Positions 1 through 9,201 of a stretch of 64,000 nucleotides of DNA are shown in pieces. The position numbers were made by a program, and so were the translations under genes. Source of the stretch: DATASD01 sp035276765 (lineage in GTDB: Bacteria > Patescibacteriota > Saccharimonadia > Saccharimonadales > UBA4665); contig DATELH010000001.1 of the NCBI GenBank assembly GCA_035276765.1, positions 92,286 through 156,285 of the forward strand, in the 5' to 3' direction. The notes beneath the pieces were generated by a model. The model saw nothing but the letters and a program-made list of their open reading frames with translations, ran no database searches and was not told the origin of the DNA. The stretch's first letter is position 1. Every line of letters begins with the position of its first letter.

Positions 1-110
1 TACCGCAAAAAATCGCGTTTCATCCAACAATAAATAAGCGCTGTGGTATTTTTTACTGTTTGTGTGCGGCACTTTAGTGTACGATACAAACATAAGCAAG
101 GAACTCCGAT

Positions 111-434
111 ATGGACGACGACCAACTGCGCCAAAATGACCCCGCAAACGACAATACAAGCGAGCATCCCACGCCCGACGACGCACTCGAGCCAAAAGAC
201 GACATCTTTAGTCCAACCCGCGACGAAGAAAGGCTCGAAAATGATAACGAACCGCCAGCCACAGCTGCACCCGATAGTCCTGTAGGACCGCAACTGCCAC
301 CCGACCATCCTGAATTTGACTACGACAACGACGCGCACGAAACCTACGACGAAGGCAAGGTTGGCGCCACCGACGCCGATGCCACCGAAGAAAAATCCGG
401 CGACCAACCACACCCACTCGACCCACAATCATGA
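111..434 (+). CDS. Small acidic hypothetical protein
   Basis: A 107-residue protein very rich in Asp, Glu, Pro and Asn, with no hydrophobic segment, so it is probably soluble and largely disordered. The start follows an AAGGAA-like ribosome site, and a TACGAT box lies further upstream. Its stop overlaps the ATG of the next gene by 4 nt (ATGA), so the two are translationally coupled. I do not recognise a family. The coupling to the phosphatase-fold enzyme suggests an accessory role, but that is inference. Confidence 0.6.
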   Translation: MDDDQLRQNDPANDNTSEHPTPDDALEPKDDIFSPTRDEERLENDNEPPATAAPDSPVGPQLPPDHPEFDYDNDAHETYDEGKVGATDADATEEKSGDQPHPLDPQS

Positions 435-1180
435 GCAAAACCGCTTCGCTCGAGTTTTCCGTTCTGCAGTGGAATGTTTGGTTTAAAGAAGACCCCGATA
501 ATATCGTCCGTCTACTGCGCGAACAATCCCCTGATATCGCCTGTTTGCAAGAACTCATCATCAACGATCGTATTAACACGCCACAGTACATAGCCGAACA
601 GCTCGGCTATTATTGTTGTTTCAAAGAAATTCCCATCGAGTCTTCCGACGGTGAAAAAGTCGTTTTTGCTAATGGGATTTTTAGCAGATTTCCAATCCAA
701 CATGAACGCTGGAGCTGGATTAACGAGCCACAAATCGGTGGCGGCTATAGCGACGAGTATCGGGCATACGTCGAAGCAACACTCGACATGGAAGGGAGGG
801 CGGTCACTGTTGGCACCACCCACTCCTCTTACACGCACAAATTTCAATCCACGCCAGCAAAAGAAGCAGAAACCGACCGGCTCGTAACGGAAATTGCCAG
901 ACACAAAGCCAGGTATATTTTTACGAGCGACCTAAACGCTTCGCCCAAATCTTATACAATACACAGCATCGAAAAACACTTACAAAATGCTGGGCCGGCA
1001 GCCGCCGAGAACACTTGGACCACCAAACCCTTCAGCTACAATGGGTTTCATGAAAACGCATTGCGCTGGCGACTCGATTACGTCTTTGCGACACCGGATC
1101 TATTCGTTCATTCGGCAGAAGTGGTACCTACCGAGTTCTCCGATCATTTGCCGCTTTTAGTAAGGTTTCGGAGTTCGTAG
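431..1180 (+). CDS. Endonuclease/exonuclease/phosphatase family protein
   Basis: A 249-residue protein with the metal-dependent DNase I-like/EEP fold: QWNVW near the N-terminus (metal-binding Asn), LQEL near residue 40 (catalytic Glu), SDLNASP near residue 165 (Asp/Asn pair) and a terminal SDHLPL (catalytic Asp-His). All core motifs are in the usual order and the length is normal for the family. There is no signal peptide. The substrate cannot be read from sequence; nucleic acid, phosphoinositide-like lipids or sugar phosphates are all possible. It is coupled to the small acidic ORF before it, and its 3' end overlaps the convergent DUF378 gene by 37 nt. Confidence 0.85.
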   Translation: MSKTASLEFSVLQWNVWFKEDPDNIVRLLREQSPDIACLQELIINDRINTPQYIAEQLGYYCCFKEIPIESSDGEKVVFANGIFSRFPIQHERWSWINEPQIGGGYSDEYRAYVEATLDMEGRAVTVGTTHSSYTHKFQSTPAKEAETDRLVTEIARHKARYIFTSDLNASPKSYTIHSIEKHLQNAGPAAAENTWTTKPFSYNGFHENALRWRLDYVFATPDLFVHSAEVVPTEFSDHLPLLVRFRSS

Positions 1181-1347
1181 CATCCGTAAAGGGCGGCAAG
1201 CCCGATGGCGCCGTCAATAATCCGCGCCACTTCGACGCTAAAAACTTTGCCGATCACGTCGTAGTCAAAAAATCCGATAATCCCTAAGTTCAGCCCGCCA
1301 ATGACGAGCAAAAAATATGCGGCTTTACGGACGATATGAAATTTCAT
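1144..1347 (-). CDS. DUF378 family membrane protein
   Basis: A 67-residue protein with two hydrophobic segments and the DUF378 signature IGGLNLGIIGFF followed by a second segment with ARIIDGAIGLAALY. This small family is widespread in bacteria and has no known function. The rev-comp sequence upstream contains GGAGGC before the ATG. It may be cotranscribed with the large coiled-coil gene upstream, since it begins 20 nt after that gene's stop. Its 3' end overlaps the convergent EEP gene. Confidence 0.85.
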   Translation of the reverse strand: MKFHIVRKAAYFLLVIGGLNLGIIGFFDYDVIGKVFSVEVARIIDGAIGLAALYGCYELRNLTKSGK

Positions 1348-1366
1348 AGTTGCCTCCTTGTGCTCA

Positions 1367-4300
1367 TTATAAAGATGGGATTGACGGAGTTGAGGTGCCA
1401 GTGCTCGCCCCGGTGCTCGTTCCAGCGCCAGTGGTGACGCCCTGTAGTTGCTGGAGTTGCTGCTGCGCTTGCTGCAACTGCGCTTTGAGCGCTGCTTGTT
1501 CGTCTTTCAGCTGCTTGAGCTGCGCGCTTGTATCGGTGCGCAATTGGCTGATGGTAGTGTCGAGCTGCCGCTTGTAATCTTCAAATTGTTGCTGGAGGGC
1601 GGCGGCTTTGGCGGCAAACTCGGTGCTCAACTGCTGCTCATATTGCTGGAACTGCGTCTGGCTAAAGGCCAGCGTCCCGGGCAAGGCACGCCAATTGACT
1701 GCTTCGTCGAGTAATTGGTTGATGCTTGTCGTGGCGCCCGCCTGGACGCTGGCAATGGCCGTCACGCTCGATTTAAGCGTGCCAAGATCTGTCTTGAGCC
1801 CATCTACTTGAGCCTGGGTTGCCGTTTGCGCCTGCTGCAACTGGCCCACAGACGCTCCAAGTTGCTGACGCAACTCCAGGTTTGCCTGCGCTTGGGCTTC
1901 GAGCTGCAAATGCAAACTAGCTTGGGTCGCCTGAATGCTTGACACCGAAGCCTTTACGCCGTCTACCGTACCGGTCAGGCCAGTCAGGTCGAGCGTCGTC
2001 TGTGTTTGAGTTGCCGTGACCTGGCTCACCACTTGCCGTAGTTGCGTTGCCATATCTTCGAGCCCGCTGCTGACCTCGCGCCCGGTGACGGCCTGGGCTG
2101 CTGTCAGGTTGTTGATTGCCGTTTGCAACTGGCCGCGCGCTGCGGCGGTGTCGGTAGCATTCGTCTTGATTGTTTGGACTGCGCCATTCAAATCTGCCTG
2201 GATGCTTGCCAATTGTTGGGCGAGCGTGCCAGCACTACCGGCCAGCGCATCGACCTTTCCGTCGGTAGCCACTTGCACCGTCCGTAGCGCCGCAATAGAA
2301 GCTTCAAGCTGGTCTTTGAGCACCTGTTTGCTATCGGCTTGGTCTTGCAAGGAGCTGAGCAACGCGGCTTGGTCGGACTTAATGTCGCTTATCGTCTTCT
2401 TGGTGGCGTCGTTGGCCTGGGCATGCAGACTACTGTCGCTGTCGATCCGCTTTTGCAAGTCAGTTATGAGTGCGCTCTGCTCGGTTTTGAGCTGGCTTAC
2501 GGCTTGGTCGGTTTCCTGTTTGAGCGCCGCGCGTGCGGTATCGGACAAGTTGAGTTTGCTTTCGAGGAGTGCAATCTGGTTGCTATAGGTTACAAAACTT
2601 TGCTGGAAGCTGGCTTCGGTGCCTGCGCTCGCCGTACGAACGCTGCTAAGCTGCTCGCCCAGATTGCCGACGTTTTCGGCAATGGTGGCGCGAATGGCAT
2701 CTAGTGATGTAGCGAGGCTTGCCTGTGTGCCAGCATCCAGCCGGGCGATGCGCTCTTGCAGCGTCGTAGCCGTCTTGGTTTGTTCGGTTTGCACGGTGGC
2801 AACAGCTTGGCTAAAGGCGGTCTGCGCGTCGGCATTGGCCGTCACGTATTCTTGTAATTTGCTCCGAGCCTCTTTGGCGTTCGAGAGTGCCTCTTGTAAA
2901 TCTTGCCGGAGAGCTGCAATTTCGCTTGCTGTTATGCCGCTCGTTTTCCCGAGTGCAGTAACTTGCGCATCAAACTGTTTTTGCACAGCAGTAACTTTGG
3001 CGTCGATGTCGGGTACGACCGCTGCCGGGTCGGTGGCGGTACTCGCCGCCGCAATAAGCTGCTGCTGAACTTGCACGATCGAAGTCTCGACAGTCTGGCG
3101 AACAACCTCCACCTTCGGTTCGCTCACCGGCGCAACTAGCGGTATGGTAATGTCCGCCACTGTTTGCATGGCCGTCTGCGCCTTGGCCTCGACAACCTTG
3201 ACTGCCTTGAGGTCCTTAATTTGCTGCGCGAAGTCATCTTGCACGGCAGCTACCTGTGTCGCCGTCCAGCCCGGTGGCAGCGCAAGATAGGCGATATTGG
3301 CACGCACAGCGTTAAGCACCTCAAGCTGCACCTGTTCCATAAGCGTAACGCTTCGGGTGGCAGCGGCACCGGCCAATTGCAACGCCTGTCCGTAAAGTTG
3401 CTTCGGGTCTTTCGTGGCAGCAGTGGTAGCGAGCGGTTTCCACGTATCGTACAAAGCTTTGCGGACCGGGCTCAACTTGCCAGCATCGACATTGTTAAGC
3501 GTATTCGCCAGGTCGGGCGTGAGATTCAACCCATAAACGAGCGGCATAACAAACGCCCGGGTAGCCGGTTCCCGCGGAAGCACATCGCCAACTTTGTAGT
3601 TCGCCAAATATGATTGGATAGCTTGCTTCTGATCTGGCGTCGGCGCGACCGTTTCAGCAAAAACAGCTACCTTGTTCATTTCGTCAAAAGCCACGCTTGC
3701 CTCGAACCTTGCCACTTGCTGCGGGGCGCGCTGCTTGACCAAATCGTAATTAATGGCATAAGTAATACTGCTCGGCAACTGACCGGCGCGGATGAGGTTT
3801 CGCAAACTATCCAAAAACTGCCTATTAGAAGTTGCGCCAGCCAGCAGCTGCGTTAGTTCGGTACGGGTTAGAAAACCTTGGCTCACAAGCCGGCTCAGCT
3901 CCTCGCTATCGCCAGGCGTTACCGGTGCCGTGTGCAGGGCGTCCTGGATGGTGGCGATATTGGTTTGCAGCAAACTCAAAGATTGCAATACGGTCGCCTG
4001 CGCGGCGGGCGGCGCCTCCAAACGAAGCTGCATCAGTGCAATATAGATGCGGACGTCGCGCTGCAAGTCATTGTTTAAGTCTTGGTTGTCGAACTTCGCA
4101 TCGCGGTTAATATCCTGCGAAACTCCTGTTGTGCCCGTGCCGTAACTTTTCAAGTAGTCCTCAAGCAAGCGCTGCATTGTTTGGGTGGTCGCCGCTTGCT
4201 GCTTTTCGGGTTGCGCGCTCATGCGGTCGGCCAGCCGGAGTGCTTCGTTGACACGTTCGGCAGCGTAGTTCGCCTGCACATCGGTAGTCGCATGGTTGCC

Positions 4301-4558
4301 ATAGGTGAAAAAGGTGATTATCCGCTCATAGGCACGCTTGATAGGATAACCGAGGTCGCCCGGCGCCGCAGCGTCGGCCACGCCCATCCACCACACACCC
4401 AAAAGCACAACGAGCCCCGCCAGCAAATACCATCGCCACCGGCGCACCCACCCTTTGGATCGGGCAAGAAACGTTTGTTTCTGTTGTGTAGTATGCGGTT
4501 TTGGATGCCGCCGCATGCGGTTCACTACGTTGTTTCTAACCTTTTTTATGTCGAACAT
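1367..4558 (-). CDS. DUF5667 protein with very long coiled coil
   Basis: About 1063 residues. I place the start at 4558 (MFDIKKVRN), preceded by GAGGTGG. One N-terminal membrane segment (about residues 40-60, WYLLAGLVVLLGVWWMG) is followed by a DUF5667-like helical region (PGDLGYPIKRAYERI). From about residue 450 onward it is a nearly continuous heptad-rich Ala/Gln/Ser/Thr coiled coil, ending in a Gln-rich stretch and a Thr/Ser/Gly tail. DUF5667 proteins are common in CPR and Gram-positive bacteria and have no established function. The topology suggests a membrane-anchored extracellular fibre of several tens of nanometres. Adhesion or envelope spanning is plausible but unproven. Confidence 0.8.
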   Translation of the reverse strand: MFDIKKVRNNVVNRMRRHPKPHTTQQKQTFLARSKGWVRRWRWYLLAGLVVLLGVWWMGVADAAAPGDLGYPIKRAYERIITFFTYGNHATTDVQANYAAERVNEALRLADRMSAQPEKQQAATTQTMQRLLEDYLKSYGTGTTGVSQDINRDAKFDNQDLNNDLQRDVRIYIALMQLRLEAPPAAQATVLQSLSLLQTNIATIQDALHTAPVTPGDSEELSRLVSQGFLTRTELTQLLAGATSNRQFLDSLRNLIRAGQLPSSITYAINYDLVKQRAPQQVARFEASVAFDEMNKVAVFAETVAPTPDQKQAIQSYLANYKVGDVLPREPATRAFVMPLVYGLNLTPDLANTLNNVDAGKLSPVRKALYDTWKPLATTAATKDPKQLYGQALQLAGAAATRSVTLMEQVQLEVLNAVRANIAYLALPPGWTATQVAAVQDDFAQQIKDLKAVKVVEAKAQTAMQTVADITIPLVAPVSEPKVEVVRQTVETSIVQVQQQLIAAASTATDPAAVVPDIDAKVTAVQKQFDAQVTALGKTSGITASEIAALRQDLQEALSNAKEARSKLQEYVTANADAQTAFSQAVATVQTEQTKTATTLQERIARLDAGTQASLATSLDAIRATIAENVGNLGEQLSSVRTASAGTEASFQQSFVTYSNQIALLESKLNLSDTARAALKQETDQAVSQLKTEQSALITDLQKRIDSDSSLHAQANDATKKTISDIKSDQAALLSSLQDQADSKQVLKDQLEASIAALRTVQVATDGKVDALAGSAGTLAQQLASIQADLNGAVQTIKTNATDTAAARGQLQTAINNLTAAQAVTGREVSSGLEDMATQLRQVVSQVTATQTQTTLDLTGLTGTVDGVKASVSSIQATQASLHLQLEAQAQANLELRQQLGASVGQLQQAQTATQAQVDGLKTDLGTLKSSVTAIASVQAGATTSINQLLDEAVNWRALPGTLAFSQTQFQQYEQQLSTEFAAKAAALQQQFEDYKRQLDTTISQLRTDTSAQLKQLKDEQAALKAQLQQAQQQLQQLQGVTTGAGTSTGASTGTSTPSIPSL

Positions 4559-4798
4559 TGTCCACCTCAATGTTTTGCAAATGCTTACAAAACACAGCAT
4601 AGATACTCGACGTTTTTTATGCAACGGCGCTTCAGTTTTCTTTAATTTTTACATACGCTCATCTGCAAAGTCGTCAAGTATGGATATAGTGCCGGAGTTG
4701 TCTGTTAAATATTTAATGGTCATCTTTATTTTTTGGCGATGTAATTAAAAACGTCTGTAATATGCAGGCATGCAAACTAAAGTAATGGTAGGGGGAAT

Positions 4799-6778
4799 AT
4801 GAAACGATTGAGACAGATACGTGACCAGCTCGGCAGAACATTTGCAATCACAGGAGCCGCCTTTTCGGTGGCCGTTTTAGTGCTCGGCTATAGCGGAAGC
4901 GCGGTGTTTGCGGCAACTGCCGGACAAAATACGAGAATGCAATTATTTAATACGGCAGCGCAGGAATTTGGTGTGCCGGCGCAAGTGCTCGTTGCGCTTT
5001 CGTACAATGAGTCACGGTGGCAAGCGCCAGAAGACTCGAGCGTGGATGGCGGCTTTGGGCTCATGAACCTGCGAACAAAAGTGCCAAATACAGTGAGCGG
5101 GCGCGATGGCAGTCCGATTCCGGCTTCGGTGCAAGCCAAACAAACCGGCAATTACACACTGGACCAAGCCGCTTCGCTCTTGCACGTGCCGGCCGACAAC
5201 CTCAAGACCAACGATTTACAAAACGTTCGCGGTGCGGCGGCCGTCTTGGCGCAAAGCGCCAAGCAGCTCAACGGTGGCCACTTGCCCACCAGCCCAGGTG
5301 ATTGGTATGGTGCCGTCGCCCAATTTAGCGGCTCGGGTGACGCGACGGTAGCAAGCACTTTCGCCGACGACGTTTTTGCAACCATCCAAAAGGGCGCTAG
5401 CCTCAAGACCATGGACGGCCAGGCCATGAACGTGCCAACCACGCCAAATATACAGCCGAACAAACAAACCATGTCGGCATTGAACTTGCATAGCGACACT
5501 AGCCGCATGCAAACACAAACACTACCCGGCCAAAATCCGGAGTGTCCTTCCACGCTGAACTGCCGCTTTGTGCCAGCCGCCTACGCCCAAAACTCCGCCG
5601 ACCCGGCTGACTACGGCAATTACGACCCCGCACACCGTCCGACCGACATGCAGATCAAATACATTTATATTCACGATACCGAGGGCTCGTACGACAGCGC
5701 TATCTCGCATTTTCAAGACCCGACTTCGTATGTCAGCGCCAACTATGTCGTGCGCTCTAGCGACGGCGCCGTGACGCAAATGGTCCCGAACTCCGGCGTT
5801 TCGTGGGGTATTGGCGATTGGTACGGCAATATGCATGGCATTAACATCGAAAACGAAGGTGTTGCCGCGCAAGGCGCCAACTGGTACACGCCGGCCATGT
5901 ACAAAACAAACGCCGAGCTCGTTCGCTATCTTGCCGCCAAATACCATATCCCGCTCGACCGGCAACACATTTTGGGCCACGACAACGTCATGACCACCTC
6001 AAGCAGTCGGCTCGCCGGCCAGCACTGGGACCCGGGCCCGTACTGGGATTGGGATTACTTCATGAGTCTGGTGCGCGGCGATACTTCTGCCGCACAAGAT
6101 GCTAACTTTTGGAATCGACAGCTCAAAAAGGGCGACACCGTAACCATCGCGCCCACCTTCGCCACCAACCAACCGCCAGTTACCGACTGCCAAACCGGTA
6201 CCTGCACCAACCTGCCCGCGCAAGGCGCCAGCTTTGTCTATTTGCGCACGCAACCCAACGCCAGTGCGCCGCTTATTAGCGACACCTACACCAACGGCAG
6301 CAATCCTGCGGGCACAACGCGTGACAATGATTGGGGCGACAAAGCGCCGAGCGGCTTCAAATATGTGGTCGCAGATGTGCAGGGCGACTGGACCGCCATT
6401 TGGTTCGGTGGCAAACAGGGCTGGTTCTACAACCCGCAAGGCCAAAACCAAACTGCACACCGCAGTTGGAGCGCCACCATCACACCTAAACCTGGCATGA
6501 ACTCGGTAGCCGTGTACGGTGTTGCCTATCCCGAAGCAAGTGCCTACCCAACCACTATTCCCGTGCAAAACTTCGATGCGTTGTACACCCTTCCCGCCGG
6601 GCAATCGTACACCACCACCGGTGAGAACCTACCGACCGACTACTTCTACGACGCAACCATAAACTACAGTCTGCCTGACGATCACATGGTCGTACGCGGC
6701 AACCAAAAATACTACCAGATTTCCCTGAACCACCGCATTGGCTATGTAAAAGCTAGTGACGTAACACTTAACTGGTAG
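4799..6778 (+). CDS. Secreted N-acetylmuramoyl-L-alanine amidase with transglycosylase-like and SH3-like domains
   Basis: 659 residues starting after TAGGGGGAAT. A signal peptide ends near AVFAATAG (residue about 40). Residues 50-190 look like a lysozyme-like/transglycosylase domain (ALSYNESRWQ with a catalytic-type Glu, then GGFGLMNLR). Residues 270-440 are an amidase_2 (PGRP/AmpD) domain with zinc-ligand candidates in YIHDTEG and QHWDPGP. The C-terminal part (from about residue 475) has SH3-like wall-binding repeats (FVYLRTQPN, TAIWFGGKQGW). The enzyme should cut the Mur-L-Ala bond of peptidoglycan outside the cell. In an epibiont it could remodel its own wall or attack the host wall. A strong terminator follows. 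Confidence 0.9.
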   Translation: MKRLRQIRDQLGRTFAITGAAFSVAVLVLGYSGSAVFAATAGQNTRMQLFNTAAQEFGVPAQVLVALSYNESRWQAPEDSSVDGGFGLMNLRTKVPNTVSGRDGSPIPASVQAKQTGNYTLDQAASLLHVPADNLKTNDLQNVRGAAAVLAQSAKQLNGGHLPTSPGDWYGAVAQFSGSGDATVASTFADDVFATIQKGASLKTMDGQAMNVPTTPNIQPNKQTMSALNLHSDTSRMQTQTLPGQNPECPSTLNCRFVPAAYAQNSADPADYGNYDPAHRPTDMQIKYIYIHDTEGSYDSAISHFQDPTSYVSANYVVRSSDGAVTQMVPNSGVSWGIGDWYGNMHGINIENEGVAAQGANWYTPAMYKTNAELVRYLAAKYHIPLDRQHILGHDNVMTTSSSRLAGQHWDPGPYWDWDYFMSLVRGDTSAAQDANFWNRQLKKGDTVTIAPTFATNQPPVTDCQTGTCTNLPAQGASFVYLRTQPNASAPLISDTYTNGSNPAGTTRDNDWGDKAPSGFKYVVADVQGDWTAIWFGGKQGWFYNPQGQNQTAHRSWSATITPKPGMNSVAVYGVAYPEASAYPTTIPVQNFDALYTLPAGQSYTTTGENLPTDYFYDATINYSLPDDHMVVRGNQKYYQISLNHRIGYVKASDVTLNW

Positions 6779-6803
6779 CGCAAAACGCGTACAGCGTATG
6801 CAG

Positions 6804-6838
6804 TACAAAAGAAGCCCTCGAACCGGGCTTCTTTTGTA
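6804..6838 (+). terminator. Rho-independent terminator after the amidase gene
   Basis: A perfect 14-bp stem (TACAAAAGAAGCCC with its complement) around a 7-nt loop; the 3' arm carries the T-run. It ends about 50 nt before the sortase -10 box, so the amidase and sortase genes are separate transcripts. Confidence 0.9.
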
Positions 6839-6888
6839 TGGCTGATTACGACTTTCCGCAACAGCGTGCCGAAGGCGTGCTTCCTTGC

Positions 6889-6894
6889 TATCAT
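6889..6894 (+). promoter_or_regulatory. -10 box (TATCAT) of the sortase gene, leaderless
   Basis: TATCAT lies exactly 6 nt before the ATG at 6901 and no ribosome site fits that ATG, so transcription should begin at or next to the start codon. Confidence 0.6.
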
Positions 6895-6900
6895 AGATGC

Positions 6901-7473
6901 ATGAACCTTAAGCGCGTTAATACTTGCCTGCTGGTCGCGATCATCGTGATTAACAGTTACTTACTGGCCGCACCGTTCTACCCCAAGTTCGTGTACTGGT
7001 GGCAAGATCGCACGCACAGCAAAACCTCCACCCGAACCCTTACCAAAACGCTGCGCACCGGCAACGACATTCCGCAGGAAAACCGTTTGGTTGTGCCAAG
7101 CATGCACCTAGATGACCAAATTTTTGAAGGCAAAGACATGCGCGCCCTCAAAAACGGGCCGTGGCGACTGCCCTATACCAGCACGCCCGACAAAGGGAGC
7201 AACACCGTTATCGTCGGGCATCGCTACACCTATACCAACCCGCGCGGCACGTTTTATAACCTCGACAAAATCCGGCTTGGCGACCAGGTGGGCGTGTTCT
7301 GGCAAGGCAAAAAATACACCTATACTGTTACGAACATCAACGAAGTTACATCGAACAGCATGGGTGTGGAATCGTCGAGTGCCGATGCGCGGCTCACGCT
7401 TTACACTTGCACACCGCTGTGGCTGCCAAAAGACCGCTTAGTCATCGTGGCAAAATTGGAGACAAACACGTGA
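6901..7473 (+). CDS. Sortase (class D/E-like)
   Basis: 190 residues with an N-terminal membrane anchor (LLVAIIVINSYLLAAPF) and a sortase domain. The catalytic His is in VIVGHRY, the Cys in TLYTCTP and the Arg in KDRLVIVAK. The TLxTCxP form is typical of class D/E sortases. Such enzymes cut LPXTG-like signals and attach proteins to peptidoglycan or build pili. I chose the ATG at 6901 because a TATCAT box sits 6 nt before it; the longer reading frame from 6838 would overlap the terminator. A 36-codon membrane ORF overlaps its stop, and a minus-strand gene next door encodes a protein with an LVNTG-membrane-basic tail, a candidate substrate. Confidence 0.9.
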   Translation: MNLKRVNTCLLVAIIVINSYLLAAPFYPKFVYWWQDRTHSKTSTRTLTKTLRTGNDIPQENRLVVPSMHLDDQIFEGKDMRALKNGPWRLPYTSTPDKGSNTVIVGHRYTYTNPRGTFYNLDKIRLGDQVGVFWQGKKYTYTVTNINEVTSNSMGVESSSADARLTLYTCTPLWLPKDRLVIVAKLETNT

Positions 7474-7580
7474 GGGAAAAGACTAAATTTTGGATACTGC
7501 TCGCCATACTTATGGCGAGTCTCGGGTTGCTGTACCTTGCAAATACCGCGCTCAACCACAGTATTTTGATGGGGTATTAA
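7470..7580 (+). CDS. 36-residue single-pass membrane peptide coupled to the sortase
   Basis: An open frame from a GTG that overlaps the sortase stop (GTGA), 36 codons plus TAA. The product has a charged start (VREKTK), one hydrophobic helix (FWILLAILMASLGLLYLA) and a short polar tail ending SILMGY. Translational coupling and the clear membrane helix support a real gene. The alternative is a chance frame, since there is no independent ribosome site. Its end overlaps the convergent minus-strand gene by 4 nt. Confidence 0.5.
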   Translation: MREKTKFWILLAILMASLGLLYLANTALNHSILMGY

Positions 7581-7873
7581 TCTTGCGGCTTGTCAGGCGT
7601 GTGGTTATCGTCTTCGGTATGGACCGGTTCGGCAGCCATGTGGCGAGGCCGGCGCCAGAACCGGACAATAAAGCCGGCAAAAATGAGCAAGCAGGCGACG
7701 GTTGCGATCACCAGCAAGACAAAACCAGTATTTACCAAGCCGCCACTTGCCGGGTTTGAGCCCGTGCCAGCGCTCGTGCCACCGCTTGTCGTACAAGTGG
7801 TAGCGTCGTTATATGCACAAGCGCCGTAGACGCCGGAACCGTATGCAGATGCGAAATTTGTGTAGTATCTCAT
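7577..7873 (-). CDS. Small membrane protein with sorting-signal-like C-terminus
   Basis: 98 residues from the ATG at 7873, preceded by TAGGAAA at good spacing. The N-terminus holds YGSGVYGACAYND and a TTC/TSGG linker. Then come LVNTG, a hydrophobic helix (FVLLVIATVACLLIFAGFIV) and a basic RFWRRPR stretch with an acidic tail. The LxxTG-helix-Arg order is that of a cell-wall sorting signal, and the sortase gene is directly adjacent. Against a classical substrate, there is no N-terminal signal peptide and the tail after the helix is longer than usual. The motif YGSxVYG recurs in the small protein after tatC. Confidence 0.65.
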   Translation of the reverse strand: MRYYTNFASAYGSGVYGACAYNDATTCTTSGGTSAGTGSNPASGGLVNTGFVLLVIATVACLLIFAGFIVRFWRRPRHMAAEPVHTEDDNHTPDKPQD

Positions 7874-7941
7874 ATTTGGTTTCCTAAACAATCATGCTTA
7901 TGATATCATACAATTGTTAAGCATCATACGAGGGGAAAGGT

Positions 7942-8157
7942 ATGGTTATGCCAACTTCATTTGCAATTTTAGACTTCAGCACACCGGAACTCATCATTAT
8001 TTTATTGATCATTCTGTTGCTTTTTGGGGGCAAAAAATTGCCAGAACTCTCTCGCAGCCTTGGTTCGTCAATGCGTGAATTACGTAAAAGTATGAGTGAC
8101 GATCATGACAAGAGTGAGAAAACACAAGACAAAGCGAAGCAGTCATCAGCTTCATAA
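7942..8157 (+). CDS. tatA: Sec-independent translocase subunit TatA/TatE
   Basis: 71 residues: a short N-terminal hydrophobic helix (ELIIILLIILLLFGG), the KKLPELSRSLG hinge and amphipathic helix, and a charged tail. This is the standard TatA layout, with the conserved FG before the amphipathic helix. GAGGGGAAAGG precedes the start. Its 3' end overlaps tatC. No TatB is visible, so this is the minimal TatA-TatC type of system that exports folded proteins. Confidence 0.92.
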   Translation: MVMPTSFAILDFSTPELIIILLIILLLFGGKKLPELSRSLGSSMRELRKSMSDDHDKSEKTQDKAKQSSAS

Positions 8158-9115
8158 GCAGCCCGTCGACCGTCAGCTTCCTTTTATCGAACATGTGTAT
8201 GAGCTTCGCAAGCGGCTCACTTATGTAGCTATTTCTGTAGGTGTTTTTGGTGCGGCCGCCTACAGCATTGAACATTACATCGTCGATATTTTGCTGAAGC
8301 CAGCGCGTGGGCAGCAGTTTATTTACACATCCCCTGGTGGCGGGATCGATTTTCTATTCCGCGTATGTTTGTACGTAGGCATAATCTGTAGTATTCCGGT
8401 GATAATTTACCAGATTTTGCGTTACATAGAACCACTCGTTACAAAAACCTCAGTACATTTTATTGGCTGGGGAAGTTTTGTTTCGGGCATTTTGGCAATT
8501 GTCGGTATTTTGTATGGCTACTTTTGGGGACTACCCGCGGCGCTTCACTTTTTGTTGCACCAGTTCGTAACCAAACAGATTCAGCCACTCGTCACCATCC
8601 AGTCGTACATGTCGTTCGTCATGGTTTATATGGTGGGCTCGGCGTTGTTGTTTCAGGTGCCTTTGCTGCTTATCTTCATCAACCGCATTAAACCGCTCAA
8701 GCCACAACAGCTATTCCACTATGAGCGGCACGTTATTGTGGCCGCCACGATTATTTCGGCGCTTATGAACCCAACGCCCAATGTGTTCGCGCTTTTGTTT
8801 TTGGCTGGACCGATTATTTTGATGTACCAGGTGGGCATCGCTATTATTTGGTACATGAACCGCGAAGCAAAACGCTCGCCCAAAATCCAGGCCATGCTCG
8901 AAAAAGACGTGGAAGCCCGGGCCGAACGCACCAAGCGCGCCGCCCAAGCGCAACCCCTTGCAAAGCCCGTGCGCCTTGTAGCCGCCCCAATACCGACGGC
9001 TCTTGTGCGGCCATCCCGCAGCCAATACACCGCTCAAGTAGTCCGGCGCTCAGTCCAAGCAGATCGTGCTCGGGCACCCCGGTTTGTCAGCGATTTCCGC
9101 ATGCCCGGCAGTTAA
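8096..9115 (+). CDS. tatC: Sec-independent translocase subunit TatC
   Basis: Up to 339 residues with the TatC entry motif FIEHVYELRKRL near residue 30, six membrane segments and a long basic Ala/Arg-rich tail. TatC binds twin-arginine signals. The start is uncertain: 8096 (ATG), 8105 (ATG) and 8114 (GTG) all lie inside tatA, giving a 44-62 nt overlap, which is unusually long. The extra C-terminal tail (about 90 residues after the last helix) is longer than in typical TatC and is cytoplasmic by topology. Confidence 0.9.
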   Translation: MTIMTRVRKHKTKRSSHQLHKQPVDRQLPFIEHVYELRKRLTYVAISVGVFGAAAYSIEHYIVDILLKPARGQQFIYTSPGGGIDFLFRVCLYVGIICSIPVIIYQILRYIEPLVTKTSVHFIGWGSFVSGILAIVGILYGYFWGLPAALHFLLHQFVTKQIQPLVTIQSYMSFVMVYMVGSALLFQVPLLLIFINRIKPLKPQQLFHYERHVIVAATIISALMNPTPNVFALLFLAGPIILMYQVGIAIIWYMNREAKRSPKIQAMLEKDVEARAERTKRAAQAQPLAKPVRLVAAPIPTALVRPSRSQYTAQVVRRSVQADRARAPRFVSDFRMPGS

Positions 9116-9201
9116 AAACATCTGAATGGCTTGACAGCATTTAGCATAAGCATTTACAATGCAAGCAGTAAGGCTATTGCTTAAGCAGGTAAACAAAAAA
9201 C

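Noticed and set aside
43..285. Open frame on + strand at the window start
   Set aside because: Shadow frame of the 111-434 gene; no ribosome site and composition unlike a protein.
2016..2588. Long + strand frame inside the coiled-coil gene
   Set aside because: Antisense shadow of a repetitive Ala/Gln-rich gene; Ser/Cys/Trp-rich composition is artificial.
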